From positions 1 through 38,357 of the forward strand of contig CACLCV010000008.1 in the NCBI GenBank assembly GCA_902605525.1: 38,357 bases of DNA. Direction: 5' to 3'. Of this stretch, positions 1 to 11,341 are shown one piece after another. Positions within the stretch are counted from its first letter, which is position 1, and every line of letters begins with the position of its first letter. The notes under the pieces were generated by a model. That model was not told the origin of the DNA. It saw nothing but the letters and a program-made list of their open reading frames with translations, and did not search any database. Origin of the DNA: an uncultured Gammaproteobacteria bacterium (GTDB lineage Bacteria > Pseudomonadota > Gammaproteobacteria > GCA-002705445 > GCA-002716945). The position numbers and the translations under genes are program-made.

Positions 1-1
1 G

Positions 2-436
2 GGTTATAACTTTATAGAAACAGCAGTGGGTGATAAGAATGTTTTAGAAGGAATTATTCAACATAATGCAAAGATTGGTTCCGAGTCATCTGGTCATGTA
101 ATTCATACCGACTCAAGTAATATACCTATTGGAGATGCCATAATCACACTAATTAAAATAATACATCTACTTGAAGCAAGTAATTCTTCACTTGATGAGT
201 TATATCCTGAATCATTGAAAATACCATCTGAGCTTATTAACATCAAAGTAACCGACAAAGAGTCTTGGATAAAAAATAATTATACAAATTTTAAGAAAGT
301 AGAAGAAATCTTAAATGAAGATGGTAGAATTCTAATAAGAGAATCTGGGACGCAACCACTAATAAGAATTCTCATAGAGCACAGATCTGAGAATACACTT
401 TCCAAAGCAAAGGAAATTATTGATAATATTATATAA
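2..436 (+). CDS. glmM: phosphoglucosamine mutase, C-terminal part (truncated by window start)
   Basis: Frame 2 is open from the window edge (GYNFIETAVGDKNVLEGI...). C-terminal signature ILIRESGTQPLIRILIE matches the GlmM family. Followed by tpiA-secG as in many gammaproteobacteria. Confidence 0.9.
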   Translation, partial: GYNFIETAVGDKNVLEGIIQHNAKIGSESSGHVIHTDSSNIPIGDAIITLIKIIHLLEASNSSLDELYPESLKIPSELINIKVTDKESWIKNNYTNFKKVEEILNEDGRILIRESGTQPLIRILIEHRSENTLSKAKEIIDNII

Positions 437-1188
437 TGTCAAAAAAAATAATCGCAGGTAATTGGAAGCAAAATGGAAACATCAAGTCAAGTATTAAGCT
501 TGCACAAGATATTATTCGCGGAGTAAAAAAAAATAATATTAAACACGAAGTAATAATATTTCCGCCAAGCATTTATCTGTTATCAATAAAAAATATTAAT
601 AAAAAAGAAATTATTAATATTGGCTCCCAAAATGTATCTGCATATAATGATGGAGCACTCACTGGAGAGATTTCAGCTACAATGTTGAAAGACTCAAAAA
701 TTCAATATTGTCTTGTTGGGCACTCAGAGAGAAGACATATCCTAGGTGAAAATAACTTATCTTTATGTGAGAAGGTTTCAAGGCTTCATGAAAATAATAT
801 TAAAGTAGTATATTGTATTGGAGAGACTCTAAAAGAGTATAAAACTAAAAGAACTAAATACATCCTCAATAAACAATTACAATCTCTATTTAAAAGCTTA
901 AATAATTCAAAAAGATCCAATCAAGTAATTATTGCTTATGAACCTGTTTGGGCGATAGGCACTGGTCTGATTCCATCAGCCAAAGAATTATCTAATACTT
1001 TTGGTTATATATATAATACTGTTAAGAGATATAACGAATCTAACAAGCCCATTAAGTTGCTATATGGGGGAAGTGTCTCGCCAGAAAATGCACAATCTTT
1101 GATGAAGACACAATACGTTAGTGGGCTTTTAATTGGTGGCGCATCTCTAATAGCAAAAAAATTTATTGATATTTGTTCCACAATTTGA
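436..1188 (+). CDS. tpiA: triose-phosphate isomerase
   Basis: AGNWKQNG, VGHSERR (catalytic His), AYEPVWAIGTG (catalytic Glu), YGGSVSPENA. Confidence 0.97.
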   Translation: MSKKIIAGNWKQNGNIKSSIKLAQDIIRGVKKNNIKHEVIIFPPSIYLLSIKNINKKEIINIGSQNVSAYNDGALTGEISATMLKDSKIQYCLVGHSERRHILGENNLSLCEKVSRLHENNIKVVYCIGETLKEYKTKRTKYILNKQLQSLFKSLNNSKRSNQVIIAYEPVWAIGTGLIPSAKELSNTFGYIYNTVKRYNESNKPIKLLYGGSVSPENAQSLMKTQYVSGLLIGGASLIAKKFIDICSTI

Positions 1189-1200
1189 GATAAATACACA

Positions 1201-1512
1201 ATGCAAACAGCGATACTAACTATTCACATCATATTGGCAGTAATTTTGATTATATTAGTGCTCGTTCAACAAGGAAAAGGCGCAGATGCAGGCGCAGCAT
1301 TTGGCTCTGGTGCATCATCTACAGTCTTCGGCGCTAGAGGTAGTGCAACATTCATGAATAAAGTTACAACAGTAATCGCTCTAAGTTTCTTTGTAACTAG
1401 CCTTAGCCTCGCCTATATCTCTTCAAATAAATCATCAGGTTCTAAAAGTTTGATTAGCGATACCGTTCAGGAAGAGACAATTGATAAACAAGAAGAATTC
1501 AATAAACCTTAA
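1201..1512 (+). CDS. secG: preprotein translocase subunit SecG
   Basis: Two TM segments, LVLVQQGKGADAGAAFGSGASSTVFGARGSATFM motif; located between tpiA and tRNA-Leu. Confidence 0.96.
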   Translation: MQTAILTIHIILAVILIILVLVQQGKGADAGAAFGSGASSTVFGARGSATFMNKVTTVIALSFFVTSLSLAYISSNKSSGSKSLISDTVQEETIDKQEEFNKP

Positions 1513-1594
1513 GCCGATGTGGTGGAACTGGTAGACACGCTGTCTTGAGGGGGCAGTGGCGTAAGTCGTGCCGGTTCGAGTCCGGCCATCGGCA
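1513..1594 (+). tRNA. leuU: tRNA-Leu (anticodon GAG), no encoded CCA
   Basis: Acceptor GCCGATG/CATCGGC, anticodon stem CTGTC/GGCAG with loop TTGAGGG (GAG), long variable arm, T-arm CCGGTTCGAGTCCGG, discriminator A then ATT. secG-leuU synteny as in E. coli. Confidence 0.93.
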
Positions 1595-1596
1595 AT

Positions 1597-2160
1597 TTAT
1601 GGACTAACCCATAAATCTTCTTTTTTATCATTTAAGAATATATTTGCTCTTCTATGTCCCTCTCTTTTAAGAAATAGCCAATCTATTTTGCACAATTTTA
1701 TTTCTACCATACAAAAAAAATCGCTTTCTTTATTCTCAATATTCTTTTCAAAGTTATCATAATTATTGATTGGAGTGCCAGGAAGAGGATTTTGAAAATA
1801 ACATTCTTTAGAAATATCACCCATTTTCTTCCATGAACTATCGGATTTTTTATTTTTATGATTAATATTTGCTATACCGAAGCACCTTATTTGGAGCTTT
1901 GACGATTTACTATAGAAAACACAACATACGTCAGGATTAGAATTTAGGTGTTCAACTTTTTCTGCGTGAAAGTTTGTATGAAATATAAGTAGATTATTTG
2001 TAGTATCATAGCCTCGTAAAACTACAGTTCTTCCAGAAGGTACTTCTCCGGTTGTGCAAAGAGTAAAAGTTCTAAAATCAGATTTTCTATTTTTCACACC
2101 ATCTAGAAGATTTGATGATATGTTTTCTCTTACATTTACTAATGTTTCTATGTCTTTCAT
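1597..2160 (-). CDS. pyridoxamine 5'-phosphate oxidase family flavoprotein
   Basis: GEVPSGRTVVLRGYD, NPDVCCVFYS, C-terminal REGHRRANIFLND..W..SP typical of PNPOx-like proteins. Confidence 0.75.
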   Translation of the reverse strand: MKDIETLVNVRENISSNLLDGVKNRKSDFRTFTLCTTGEVPSGRTVVLRGYDTTNNLLIFHTNFHAEKVEHLNSNPDVCCVFYSKSSKLQIRCFGIANINHKNKKSDSSWKKMGDISKECYFQNPLPGTPINNYDNFEKNIENKESDFFCMVEIKLCKIDWLFLKREGHRRANIFLNDKKEDLWVSP

Positions 2161-2219
2161 GAAGGTTATCTGCCTATAATGCCTGTTAGTATTTGATTAC
2201 ATATAGGATATAATAAGAT

Positions 2220-2576
2220 ATGTTATTTGAATACCTACCAATTTTAATTTTTTTATTCATTGCTTTGATATTTGCATCTGTAATGATGACCGCGGGTTTC
2301 TTTTTCGGAGGGAGTAATCCTGATTCTGAAAAAAATTCACCATATGAGTGTGGATTTGAACCGTTTGAGGATAGCCGAATGAAATTTGATGTAAGATTCT
2401 ATCTTGTAGCCATACTATTTATAATATTCGACCTTGAGATTGCTTTTTTGTTTCCTTGGGCTGTCGTTCTAGATCATATAGGTCATGAAGGATTTTTAGC
2501 TATGGCTGTATTTTTATTTATTTTACTAATTGGTTTTATATATGAATGGAAAAAAGGAGCTTTAGAGTGGGATTAG
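2220..2576 (+). CDS. nuoA: NADH-quinone oxidoreductase subunit A
   Basis: [42 protein letters not shown]. Confidence 0.97.
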   Translation: MLFEYLPILIFLFIALIFASVMMTAGFFFGGSNPDSEKNSPYECGFEPFEDSRMKFDVRFYLVAILFIIFDLEIAFLFPWAVVLDHIGHEGFLAMAVFLFILLIGFIYEWKKGALEWD

Positions 2577-3046
2577 AAAATATAAAAAGAGACGGCTTTG
2601 TTTTAGCTGACTCAGATAGTTTATTTGACTGGGCAAGAACAGGTTCGTTATGGCCTATGACATTCGGTTTGGCATGCTGCTCTATAGAAATGATGCATGC
2701 AGGCGCTTCAAGATATGACTTAGACAGATTTGGAATGTTATTTAGACCAAGCCCCAGACAATCTGATGTTATGATTGTTGCAGGCACACTTGTAAATAAG
2801 ATGGCTCCAGCTTTAAGAAAAGTTTATGATCAAATGGCTGATCCTAAATGGGTTATCTCTATGGGTTCTTGTGCTAACGGAGGTGGATATTATCACTATT
2901 CATATTCTGTTGTAAGAGGTTGCGACCGAATCGTTCCGGTGGATGTTTATGTGCCCGGTTGCCCACCAACCGCTGAAGCACTGCTATATGGCATCCTTCA
3001 ATTACAAAATAAAATAAGAAATAAAAATAGAATAAAAATTAAATAA
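2567..3046 (+). CDS. nuoB: NADH-quinone oxidoreductase subunit B (GTG start preferred over the ORF-track ATG at 2546)
   Basis: [46 protein letters not shown] at 2554-2559 lies 7 nt upstream of GTG 2567. Confidence 0.93.
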   Translation: MGLENIKRDGFVLADSDSLFDWARTGSLWPMTFGLACCSIEMMHAGASRYDLDRFGMLFRPSPRQSDVMIVAGTLVNKMAPALRKVYDQMADPKWVISMGSCANGGGYYHYSYSVVRGCDRIVPVDVYVPGCPPTAEALLYGILQLQNKIRNKNRIKIK

Positions 3047-3049
3047 CTT

Positions 3050-3694
3050 ATGAATAAAATTAGGGAATTATTTCAAGAGTTAGTTATTGATTATGTTGAG
3101 TCTGACATGATTACTCTGACTGTTGATAAATTAAATCTTAGGAAAGTTCTTAAAACCCTCAAAGAAACAAAAGATTTACAATTCAATCAACTAATAGACT
3201 TATGCGCTGTTGATTTAATTGAATATGGGCAATCAGAATGGGAAACAAAAGAGACAACATCCAAAGGTTATAATAGAGGTATAAATCCTCAGTCACACAG
3301 CAGAATTGACTTTGTTACTGAAGATGTTAATGAGGAATACAAATTATGTGTAGTTTATCATCTGCTATCTATTAAATATAATGTGAGGATACGCGTTAAG
3401 TGTAATTTATCTAATGAGTCATTAATTGTTCCGTCAGTAACAGATATTTTTGCATCTGCTGACTGGTATGAGAGAGAAGCTTATGATTTATTTGGTGTAT
3501 TATTCGAAGGCCATCAAGATTTAAGAAGGATACTTACTGACTATGGCTTTATAGGACATCCCTTCAGAAAGAAATTTCCTCTAATAGGTAATACTCAGGT
3601 TACTTATGACCCTGAGCAAAAAAAAGTAGTAAATGTCCCTGTTGATATATCACCAAGAACGCTAGTTCCAAAAGTTATAAGGAAGAGAAAATGA
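3050..3694 (+). CDS. nuoC: NADH-quinone oxidoreductase subunit C
   Basis: [44 protein letters not shown]; separate from nuoD. Confidence 0.96.
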   Translation: MNKIRELFQELVIDYVESDMITLTVDKLNLRKVLKTLKETKDLQFNQLIDLCAVDLIEYGQSEWETKETTSKGYNRGINPQSHSRIDFVTEDVNEEYKLCVVYHLLSIKYNVRIRVKCNLSNESLIVPSVTDIFASADWYEREAYDLFGVLFEGHQDLRRILTDYGFIGHPFRKKFPLIGNTQVTYDPEQKKVVNVPVDISPRTLVPKVIRKRK

Positions 3695-4944
3695 GCGATT
3701 ATAAAAATTTTACAATGAATTTTGGACCACAACATCCAGCGGCCCACGGAGTGTTGAGATTGATCTTAGAAATGGATGGCGAAGTTATTCGTAGCGCTGA
3801 TCCTCATATAGGACTTTTACACAGAGCAACAGAAAAATTGGCAGAGTCTAAACCTTACAATCAAAATATTGGTTACATGGACAGATTGGATTATGTCTCT
3901 ATGATGTGTAATGAACATGCATATGTTCTAGCAATTGAAAAACTATTAAAGTTAGAAGTTCCAGTAAGAGCTCAATATATTAGAGTAATGTTTGATGAAA
4001 TAACTAGAATTTTAAATCACCTTTTATGGCTTGGTGCCCATGCATTAGACATTGGGGCAATGTCTGTATTTTTATATGCATTTAGAGAAAGAGAGGATTT
4101 AATGGATTGTTATGAAGCCGTATCAGGAACAAGAATGCATGCTACATATTATAGACCTGGCGGAGTAGCAAAAGACTTACCTAATGTTATGCCTAAGTTT
4201 ATGCTAAACAAAAATCAAAATTTAAAGCAAATTGAAACACTTAATTATAATAGGGAAGGCACCTTATTAGATTTTATAGATAGTTTTGTAGATAGATTTC
4301 CTAAAAATGTTGATGAATATGAAAATTTATTAACAGAGAATAGGATTTGGAAACAAAGAACTGTTGGTATTGGTGTGGTATCACCCGAGCGTGCTATTGA
4401 TTTAGGGTTTTCTGGCCCAATGTTAAGAGGGTCTGGCGTAAGTTGGGACCTTAGAAAAAAAGAGCCTTATGAAGTATACAAAAATCTTAAGTTCGACATT
4501 CCAATAGGAACAGAAGGAGATTCGTATGACCGTTATCTAGTAAGAATACAAGAAATGAGAGAGTCTGCAAAGATTATCCAACAGTGTTGTGAATGGTTAA
4601 AAAAAGATGACGGACAACATATCTCGTCTAACTCAAAAATAGCACCACCTGATCGTGATGATATGAAAGATAATATGGAGTCTCTAATACATCATTTTAA
4701 ATTATTCAGTGAAGGTTACTGTGTACCAGAAGGTGAGGTATATGCTGCAGTGGAAGCACCAAAAGGAGAATTTGGGATATACATGATTTCAGACGGCGCA
4801 AATAAACCGTATAGATTAAAAATTAGAGCACCAGGTTTCCCTCATCTTGCGGCACTTAATGAGATGTCTAAAGGTCACATGCTATCAGACGTTGTAGCAA
4901 TAATAGGTACTCAAGATATAGTTTTTGGTGAGATTGATAGATGA
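3691..4944 (+). CDS. nuoD: NADH-quinone oxidoreductase subunit D
   Basis: [37 protein letters not shown]; upstream AAGGAAG Shine-Dalgarno-like sequence. Confidence 0.97.
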   Translation: MSDYKNFTMNFGPQHPAAHGVLRLILEMDGEVIRSADPHIGLLHRATEKLAESKPYNQNIGYMDRLDYVSMMCNEHAYVLAIEKLLKLEVPVRAQYIRVMFDEITRILNHLLWLGAHALDIGAMSVFLYAFREREDLMDCYEAVSGTRMHATYYRPGGVAKDLPNVMPKFMLNKNQNLKQIETLNYNREGTLLDFIDSFVDRFPKNVDEYENLLTENRIWKQRTVGIGVVSPERAIDLGFSGPMLRGSGVSWDLRKKEPYEVYKNLKFDIPIGTEGDSYDRYLVRIQEMRESAKIIQQCCEWLKKDDGQHISSNSKIAPPDRDDMKDNMESLIHHFKLFSEGYCVPEGEVYAAVEAPKGEFGIYMISDGANKPYRLKIRAPGFPHLAALNEMSKGHMLSDVVAIIGTQDIVFGEIDR

Positions 4945-5441
4945 CGGATGCTAAACATATATTTTCAGAAAATATGACTAAAGAGATTGACTTAATCAGA
5001 AGTAAATTTCCAAAGGATAAAAGTAAGTCAGCAATAATAGAATCATTGTTAATCATTCAGCATGATAATAATGGTTTTCTCAACGATGAACTGATTGCCT
5101 CCCTAGCAAATTACTTAAGCATACAGAAAATTGATGTTTATGAAGTAGCAACTTTTTATTCTATGTTTAATTTGAAGCCTGTAGGTAAAAATACAATATC
5201 CGTATGTACAAATGTTTCATGCATGCTAAGAAATTCTGATGATATTGTTAGTCATATTGAAAAAAGATTGAAAATTAAAATTGGGGAGTCCACTAAAGAT
5301 AATAAATTTTACCTTAAGGATGAAATGGAGTGTCTTGCTGCCTGTAATGGTGCTCCGATGATGCAAGTAAATCATATCAATTATGAGAATCTTACATTTG
5401 AAAAAGTTGATAAGATATTAGATGAGATTGCTAATGACTAA
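4941..5441 (+). CDS. nuoE: NADH-quinone oxidoreductase subunit E (2Fe-2S)
   Basis: CTNVSC...[15 protein letters not shown] cluster motif; [17 protein letters not shown]. Confidence 0.95.
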   Translation: MTDAKHIFSENMTKEIDLIRSKFPKDKSKSAIIESLLIIQHDNNGFLNDELIASLANYLSIQKIDVYEVATFYSMFNLKPVGKNTISVCTNVSCMLRNSDDIVSHIEKRLKIKIGESTKDNKFYLKDEMECLAACNGAPMMQVNHINYENLTFEKVDKILDEIAND

Positions 5442-6699
5442 CTTATGTACATCAACTTTTTCTCTTAAGAATCCATCAAGTATTGAGACTTATCTGTCTC
5501 AAGACGGTTATAGTTCATGGAAGCAGATAATTTCTAAACAAATACCTAAATCTGAAGTTATAACAATAATAAAAGAGTCTGGGCTTAAAGGCAAAGGAGG
5601 GGCAGGATTCTCTACAGGACTGAAATGGTCATTTATTAATTCAAGTGATCAACAAAAGTACCTTGTTTGTAACTCTGATGAAAGTGAGCCTGGTACATGT
5701 AAAGATAGGGATATACTTAGATACAATCCTCATGCTGTCATAGAAGGAATGTTAATTGCCTCTTATGCTATTGGGGCGTCTGTTGGATATAATTATTTAC
5801 GGGGAGAATTTATCGGTGATCAATGGATTGTATTTAACAAAGCTGTTAAAGAAGCTTATGAATATAATTTTATAGGTGAAAATATTTTGAAATCTAATTT
5901 ATGTATTGAGATAGTACCACTAATTGGTGCAGGAGCTTATATTGTTGGTGAAGAAACTGCAATGTTAGAATCTATTGAAGGCAAAAGAGGAATGCCAAGG
6001 ATAAAACCACCTTTCCCTGCTGTACAAGGACTGTATGGTAAACCTACAATCATTAATAACACTGAAACACTAGCCACTGTTCCATATATTATAAAAAATG
6101 GTTCGGAATGGTATAAAAATCTTGGAGTAAATGATTCTGATGGAGTAAAAATGTTTTGCATGAGCGGACATCTAAATAAACCCTCTGTAATTGAGGCACC
6201 ACTAGGTGTACCATTTTCTAAATTATTAGATGAATGTGATGGTGTACTGGATAATAAAAAACTAAAAGCAGTTATACCTGGAGGATCATCAGTTCCAGTA
6301 GTAAAAGGTGAAGATATCATGGAAACACCAATGGATTATGAATCTCTCATGAAGATAGGCACTATGCTAGGCTCAGGAGGAATTATTATAATGGATGAAT
6401 CTACATGTATGGTCTCCGTCCTTGAGAGAATTTCAAGATTTTACTATGCAGAATCATGTGGGCAGTGTACTCCATGTAGAGAAGGAACTGGGTGGCTATA
6501 TAAAACATTAGTTAAAATTAGATCAGGTAATGGCGATCAATCAGATTTAGATTTACTAAATAAAGTTGCAAATCAGATAGAGGGACATTGTATTTGTGCA
6601 TTAGGAGATGCAGCGGCTATGCCAGTTATAAGTTTTCTTAAACATTTTTGGACTGAATTTGAATATTATGTTGATAAGAAGCAATCAATGGTTATATAG
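5434..6699 (+). CDS. nuoF: NADH-quinone oxidoreductase subunit F (start 5434 preferred; ORF track 5422)
   Basis: GLKGKGGAGFSTGLKW (NADH site), CNSDESEPGTCKDR, ESCGQCTPCREGTGW (4Fe-4S). Confidence 0.96.
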   Translation: MTNLCTSTFSLKNPSSIETYLSQDGYSSWKQIISKQIPKSEVITIIKESGLKGKGGAGFSTGLKWSFINSSDQQKYLVCNSDESEPGTCKDRDILRYNPHAVIEGMLIASYAIGASVGYNYLRGEFIGDQWIVFNKAVKEAYEYNFIGENILKSNLCIEIVPLIGAGAYIVGEETAMLESIEGKRGMPRIKPPFPAVQGLYGKPTIINNTETLATVPYIIKNGSEWYKNLGVNDSDGVKMFCMSGHLNKPSVIEAPLGVPFSKLLDECDGVLDNKKLKAVIPGGSSVPVVKGEDIMETPMDYESLMKIGTMLGSGGIIIMDESTCMVSVLERISRFYYAESCGQCTPCREGTGWLYKTLVKIRSGNGDQSDLDLLNKVANQIEGHCICALGDAAAMPVISFLKHFWTEFEYYVDKKQSMVI

Positions 6700-8940
6700 A
6701 TGGATATTTATATTAATAATAACAAATACCAGGCATTAGATGATGAGACTATCATACAAGTTGCTGACCGTCATGATATTCATATCCCAAGATTTTGCTA
6801 TCATAAAAGATTAAGTGTAGTAGCAAGTTGCAGGATGTGTCTTGTTGAAGTTGAAGGCGCTAAATACCCTCAGCCAGCATGTTCTACAATTGTAAGAGAT
6901 GGTATGAAAGTTAACACTGTGGGATCGATTACAGAAGATGCTCAAAAAAGTACTATGGAATTTTTGCTAATTAATCATCCACTCGATTGTCCTGTCTGTG
7001 ATCAAGCTGGCGAATGTGAACTTCAAGATATCTCCCTAGATCATGGAGACTATAAATCAAATTATAAAGAGATAAAACGTACTGTAATAGATAAAGATAT
7101 TGGTAATCTTGTCACAACTGAGATGACTCGATGTATCCATTGTAGTCGATGTGTTCGTTTTGGAGAGGAAATTGCAGGCATAAAAGAACTTGGTATGACA
7201 GGCAGAGGAGAGAAGACTAAGATTGAAACATTTGTAAATCAAAGTCTGACTTCGGAACTATCTGGAAACGTTATTGACCTTTGCCCTGTAGGAGCATTAA
7301 ATAACAACCTGTATAAGTATAGCGCTAGAACATGGGACTTAAAGCAAATTAGTTCTATTTCTTCCAATGATTGTTTAGGTTCGAATATTCATTATCATAC
7401 TTATAAAGATGAAATTAAAAGAACTGTTCCTAAAGAAAATGATGAAATTAACTTATCATGGTTAGCAGATAGTGACCGATTTGGGCATGAGGGAATTGAA
7501 TCTGAAGAGAGAATACTTTATCCGCTTATCAGAAGTGAAAATAAGCTCATAAAATCTGATTTGGATACACTTAATGAAGTTGTATCTCAAAAAATACAAG
7601 AATATACATTAAATACTACAGCTGTGATGTCAGCACAGTCATCATGTGAAGAAATGTATTTATTTCAAAAGTTTCTCAGAGACATAGGAATTTCTAATAT
7701 TGATCATAGAAGCAAAGAGAGTGATTTTAAATATCAAGATAAATACCCTGTTATCCCGTCATTCGATATAAAACTTAGTGAAATTGAATCCATGGAAAAT
7801 ATAATTCTTGTAAACGTTAACATTACTAAAGAATTCCCCATACTATCCGTATATTTGAGAAATGCAGTCAAACAAAACTCTACTAACATTATCTCATTGT
7901 CAGCCTATGAATACTTGGAGAATTTTGATATCTCTCATTCAGAAACGTTAAGCCCAAAAGAGCTTGAAAAATATTTTACTACTAATTCAAATAATATTTT
8001 GTCAAACATAAACAAAGATAATAAAAATCTTATAATTATGGGACCATCAACAACTTATTTAAAAAATTATACTAATATTATTAATAATATAAGTAGATAT
8101 GCAAAATCGATAAATTCTAAATTATCTCTTTTAGGTGATCAATGTAATACATCAGGTGCTTGGGCAATGGGCATTTTACCTCATAGATTGCCTGGAGGTA
8201 TAGAAATTGAAGAATTTAAACAGACAGCTTACCTATCGTCATATCCTAAAAATGACTTGTTAATTGTTTATAATCTTGAACCTGAATATGATTTCTCAAA
8301 TGATACAGAAATTATAGATAGATTAAAAAACTCTAAATTCAATATATTTTTTTCTTCGTATATGACAGATTCTATTAATAAATATGCAGATGTTGTTTAT
8401 CCGCTAGCTGTTCAACAAGAATCTCATGGCTCTTATCTAAATACAAATAAACAACTTCAAGTATTTAATCAAGTTATATCACCAAGAGGTGAATCAAAGA
8501 ATGGAATAGAACTCTTATTGGGTCTTTCGAAAAGACTTGGAATTAACATTGATGATAAGCAAATCTCTGAAGATATAAATAAAATTTTATCTAATATAAA
8601 CATTAAAAGTAATTATGTTCTTGTAGACAGTATGGAGATAACAAACGAAAATAATACTCTAGAAAAAATCATTATCAGAAGCTCAAACTCTAATAACCCA
8701 ACACTTAGAAGATGTAAATCTTTACTGACCACACATGATAATGATAGTTTTATGAGTATCCCTAATAGTATGAAAATAAATAGCGAGTCAAAAATTACAA
8801 TTAATGAATTAGAAAATAGTTTGAAAATTAAAGCAAATATTAAAGTTCATGATAAACCTGATAATACTATTTTGGTAAAAATGAACGGAAGATATGAACA
8901 GAAAATTGGTTCTTACAATACTAGCGTAGAACTATCGTAA
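6700..8940 (+). CDS. nuoG: NADH-quinone oxidoreductase subunit G
   Basis: N-terminal 2Fe-2S ([15 protein letters not shown]), [31 protein letters not shown], followed by a molybdopterin-type domain. Confidence 0.96.
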   Translation: MDIYINNNKYQALDDETIIQVADRHDIHIPRFCYHKRLSVVASCRMCLVEVEGAKYPQPACSTIVRDGMKVNTVGSITEDAQKSTMEFLLINHPLDCPVCDQAGECELQDISLDHGDYKSNYKEIKRTVIDKDIGNLVTTEMTRCIHCSRCVRFGEEIAGIKELGMTGRGEKTKIETFVNQSLTSELSGNVIDLCPVGALNNNLYKYSARTWDLKQISSISSNDCLGSNIHYHTYKDEIKRTVPKENDEINLSWLADSDRFGHEGIESEERILYPLIRSENKLIKSDLDTLNEVVSQKIQEYTLNTTAVMSAQSSCEEMYLFQKFLRDIGISNIDHRSKESDFKYQDKYPVIPSFDIKLSEIESMENIILVNVNITKEFPILSVYLRNAVKQNSTNIISLSAYEYLENFDISHSETLSPKELEKYFTTNSNNILSNINKDNKNLIIMGPSTTYLKNYTNIINNISRYAKSINSKLSLLGDQCNTSGAWAMGILPHRLPGGIEIEEFKQTAYLSSYPKNDLLIVYNLEPEYDFSNDTEIIDRLKNSKFNIFFSSYMTDSINKYADVVYPLAVQQESHGSYLNTNKQLQVFNQVISPRGESKNGIELLLGLSKRLGINIDDKQISEDINKILSNINIKSNYVLVDSMEITNENNTLEKIIIRSSNSNNPTLRRCKSLLTTHDNDSFMSIPNSMKINSESKITINELENSLKIKANIKVHDKPDNTILVKMNGRYEQKIGSYNTSVELS

Positions 8941-9953
8941 TGGAAGCAATATTTTATATCATAAAAACCATGATATCTATTTTAGTGGTCATAGTGCCTT
9001 TATTTTTAATAGTTGCATATGTTACTTACTCGGAAAGAAAAATAATCGGATTTATGCAATCAAGAATGGGCCCAATGAGAGTAGGTCCCTCTGGTCTTCT
9101 GCAACCTATTGCAGATGTTCTCAAGCTTGTATCGAAAGAAATAATAATTCCTACTAGTGCTAACAAAGGTATTTTCCTAACAGCCCCTATGCTTATGCTT
9201 ATCCCCTCTTTATTGGTTTGGTCTGTAATTCCGCTTTCAGAATACTTTATTATTTCTAATATTAATGCAGGGTTATTATTTATTCTAGCACTCACGTCAC
9301 TAAGTGTTTATGGTGTGATATTAGCTGGATGGGCCTCTAACTCAAAATATGCGTTCCTAGGTTCTATGAGATCAGCAGCACAAATAATCGCATATGAGAT
9401 TGCAATGGGTTTTGCCTTGGTTGGAGTGTTGATGCTTTCTGGAAGTCTAAACTTGCAAAACATTATTTACGCTCAATCTGGAAGTCTGTTCAATTGGTAT
9501 TGGTTGCCTTTATTTCCATTATTCTTAATATACTTTATTGCTGGAGTTGCAGAAACTAATAGAGCACCATTTGATGTATCTGAAGGTGAGTCTGAGATTG
9601 TTGCTGGTTTTCATGTGGAATATTCTGGTATGGCATTCGCCATGTTCTTTTTAGCCGAATACATGAACTTAATATTAATAAGCATATTATGCAGTATTAT
9701 GTTTTTTGGAGGGTGGTTATCACCATTTCAAGGAACTGTAATAGATTCATATTTATCTTTTATTCCTGGATTCATTTGGCTTTCTCTTAAAACGCTTATA
9801 TTTATTTTTGTATTTCTCTGGCTTAGAGCCACTCTTCCAAGATACAGGTATGATCAAATCATGAGACTGGGATGGAAAGTATTTCTCCCAATTACTTTTT
9901 TTTGGCTTACCATTATTGGAATTTTAATATATCTTGAGTATTTACCACTATAA
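8940..9953 (+). CDS. nuoH: NADH-quinone oxidoreductase subunit H
   Basis: [59 protein letters not shown]. Confidence 0.97.
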   Translation: MEAIFYIIKTMISILVVIVPLFLIVAYVTYSERKIIGFMQSRMGPMRVGPSGLLQPIADVLKLVSKEIIIPTSANKGIFLTAPMLMLIPSLLVWSVIPLSEYFIISNINAGLLFILALTSLSVYGVILAGWASNSKYAFLGSMRSAAQIIAYEIAMGFALVGVLMLSGSLNLQNIIYAQSGSLFNWYWLPLFPLFLIYFIAGVAETNRAPFDVSEGESEIVAGFHVEYSGMAFAMFFLAEYMNLILISILCSIMFFGGWLSPFQGTVIDSYLSFIPGFIWLSLKTLIFIFVFLWLRATLPRYRYDQIMRLGWKVFLPITFFWLTIIGILIYLEYLPL

Positions 9954-9955
9954 TT

Positions 9956-10441
9956 ATGAACAGTATAATCAAATTCATTAAAAGTTTATTTTTCCTTGAG
10001 ATTTTTAAAGGACTAAGTATTACAGGTAAAAAACTTTATAAGAAACCTATCACCATTCAATATCCAGAAGAAAAAACACCACAATCAACTAGATTTCGTG
10101 GTCTCCATGCACTAAGAAAATACCCAAATGGAGAAGAGAGATGTATTGGTTGTAAACTTTGTGAAGCTGTTTGTCCTGCACTTGCAATAACAATTGATAC
10201 AGAAGAGAGGGCTGATGATAACACTAGGCGAACAACTAAATACGACATAGATCTCTTTAAATGTATATACTGCGGTTTCTGTGAAGAGGCATGCCCTGTT
10301 GATGCAATTATTGAGACAAGCATTTTTGAGTACCATTTTGAAAATAGAAATGATGGAATTATGAATAAAATAGATCTTTTAAAAATTGGTGATTTATATG
10401 AGCAACAAGAGTTAAAAGACAGAAGTGCCAACGACTTATGA
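9956..10441 (+). CDS. nuoI: NADH-quinone oxidoreductase subunit I
   Basis: Two 4Fe-4S motifs [12 protein letters not shown] and [12 protein letters not shown]. Confidence 0.97.
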   Translation: MNSIIKFIKSLFFLEIFKGLSITGKKLYKKPITIQYPEEKTPQSTRFRGLHALRKYPNGEERCIGCKLCEAVCPALAITIDTEERADDNTRRTTKYDIDLFKCIYCGFCEEACPVDAIIETSIFEYHFENRNDGIMNKIDLLKIGDLYEQQELKDRSANDL

Positions 10442-11034
10442 ATATTGAATTAATAACTTTTTTTATATTTAGCACATTACTTATATTTACTTGTATTAAA
10501 GTTATAACATCATCAAATCCTGTGCTATCAGCGATTAATTTAGTTTTTTCATTTTTTTTATCTGCAGTTCTATGGTTGCTTCTTGGAGCTGAATTCTTAT
10601 CAATCATTCTAATTCTCGTATATGTAGGTGCCGTAATGGTCCTTTTCCTTTTTGTAGTAATGATGCTAGATATAAATATTGCAAAAAAAACAGCAGCGTA
10701 TATAAAATATCTTCCTTTAGGAATAGCAGTTTTTATAGCCTTCAACATACTCATAATTTATTTTTTCATTAACACATTTGAGAATATTGACTACAATGCA
10801 GTTAAAAATATAGAAATTATAAGTGATAGTAATACTCAAAACTTAGGTTATCTTTTATTTACAAAATATATTATTGAGTTTGAGATTGCTGGATTAATAT
10901 TATTACTGGGAATCATCTCAGCGATTGTACTTACTTATAGGAAAAATCCGAAAAATAAATATCAGAACCCTACTAAGCAGATTTCAGCTTCCAAAAAAGA
11001 TAGACTAAAGATAATAACGGATCTCAAAGAATAA
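10438..11034 (+). CDS. nuoJ: NADH-quinone oxidoreductase subunit J
   Basis: Membrane protein with [36 protein letters not shown] overlap with nuoI. Confidence 0.95.
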   Translation: MNIELITFFIFSTLLIFTCIKVITSSNPVLSAINLVFSFFLSAVLWLLLGAEFLSIILILVYVGAVMVLFLFVVMMLDINIAKKTAAYIKYLPLGIAVFIAFNILIIYFFINTFENIDYNAVKNIEIISDSNTQNLGYLLFTKYIIEFEIAGLILLLGIISAIVLTYRKNPKNKYQNPTKQISASKKDRLKIITDLKE

Positions 11035-11035
11035 T

Positions 11036-11341
11036 ATGATTCCAATAAGTTATTATTTGATATTAAGTACAATTATATTCACTATATCAATAGCTGGTAT
11101 ATTTCTTAATAGAAAAAATATTCTTGTTTTATTAATGTCCCTAGAATTAATGTTTTTATCAGTTAATTTTAATCTAATTACATTAGGCAACTACCTGGGG
11201 GATCTTACTGGACAAGTTTTTGTATTTTTTGTATTGACTGTCGTTGCAGCTGAATCTGCAATTGGTCTAGCTTTATTGATTGTATTATTTAGGAGTAAAA
11301 AATCTATTGATGTAGATGACTTGTCGGAGCTAAAAGGTTGA
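11036..11341 (+). CDS. nuoK: NADH-quinone oxidoreductase subunit K
   Basis: [45 protein letters not shown]-like motif. Confidence 0.96.
   Translation: MIPISYYLILSTIIFTISIAGIFLNRKNILVLLMSLELMFLSVNFNLITLGNYLGDLTGQVFVFFVLTVVAAESAIGLALLIVLFRSKKSIDVDDLSELKG

Noticed and set aside
1568-1762. 64-aa plus-strand ORF starting in tRNA-Leu
   Set aside because: Begins inside the tRNA and runs antisense to the pdxH-like gene; no homology recognised.
5937-6320. 127-aa minus-strand ORF within nuoF
   Set aside because: Antisense to conserved nuoF sequence; no independent support.
10057-10754. Minus-strand ORFs (124, 74 and 131 aa) across nuoI/nuoJ
   Set aside because: Overlap strongly supported nuoI/nuoJ; no RBS or domain; by-product of coding composition.
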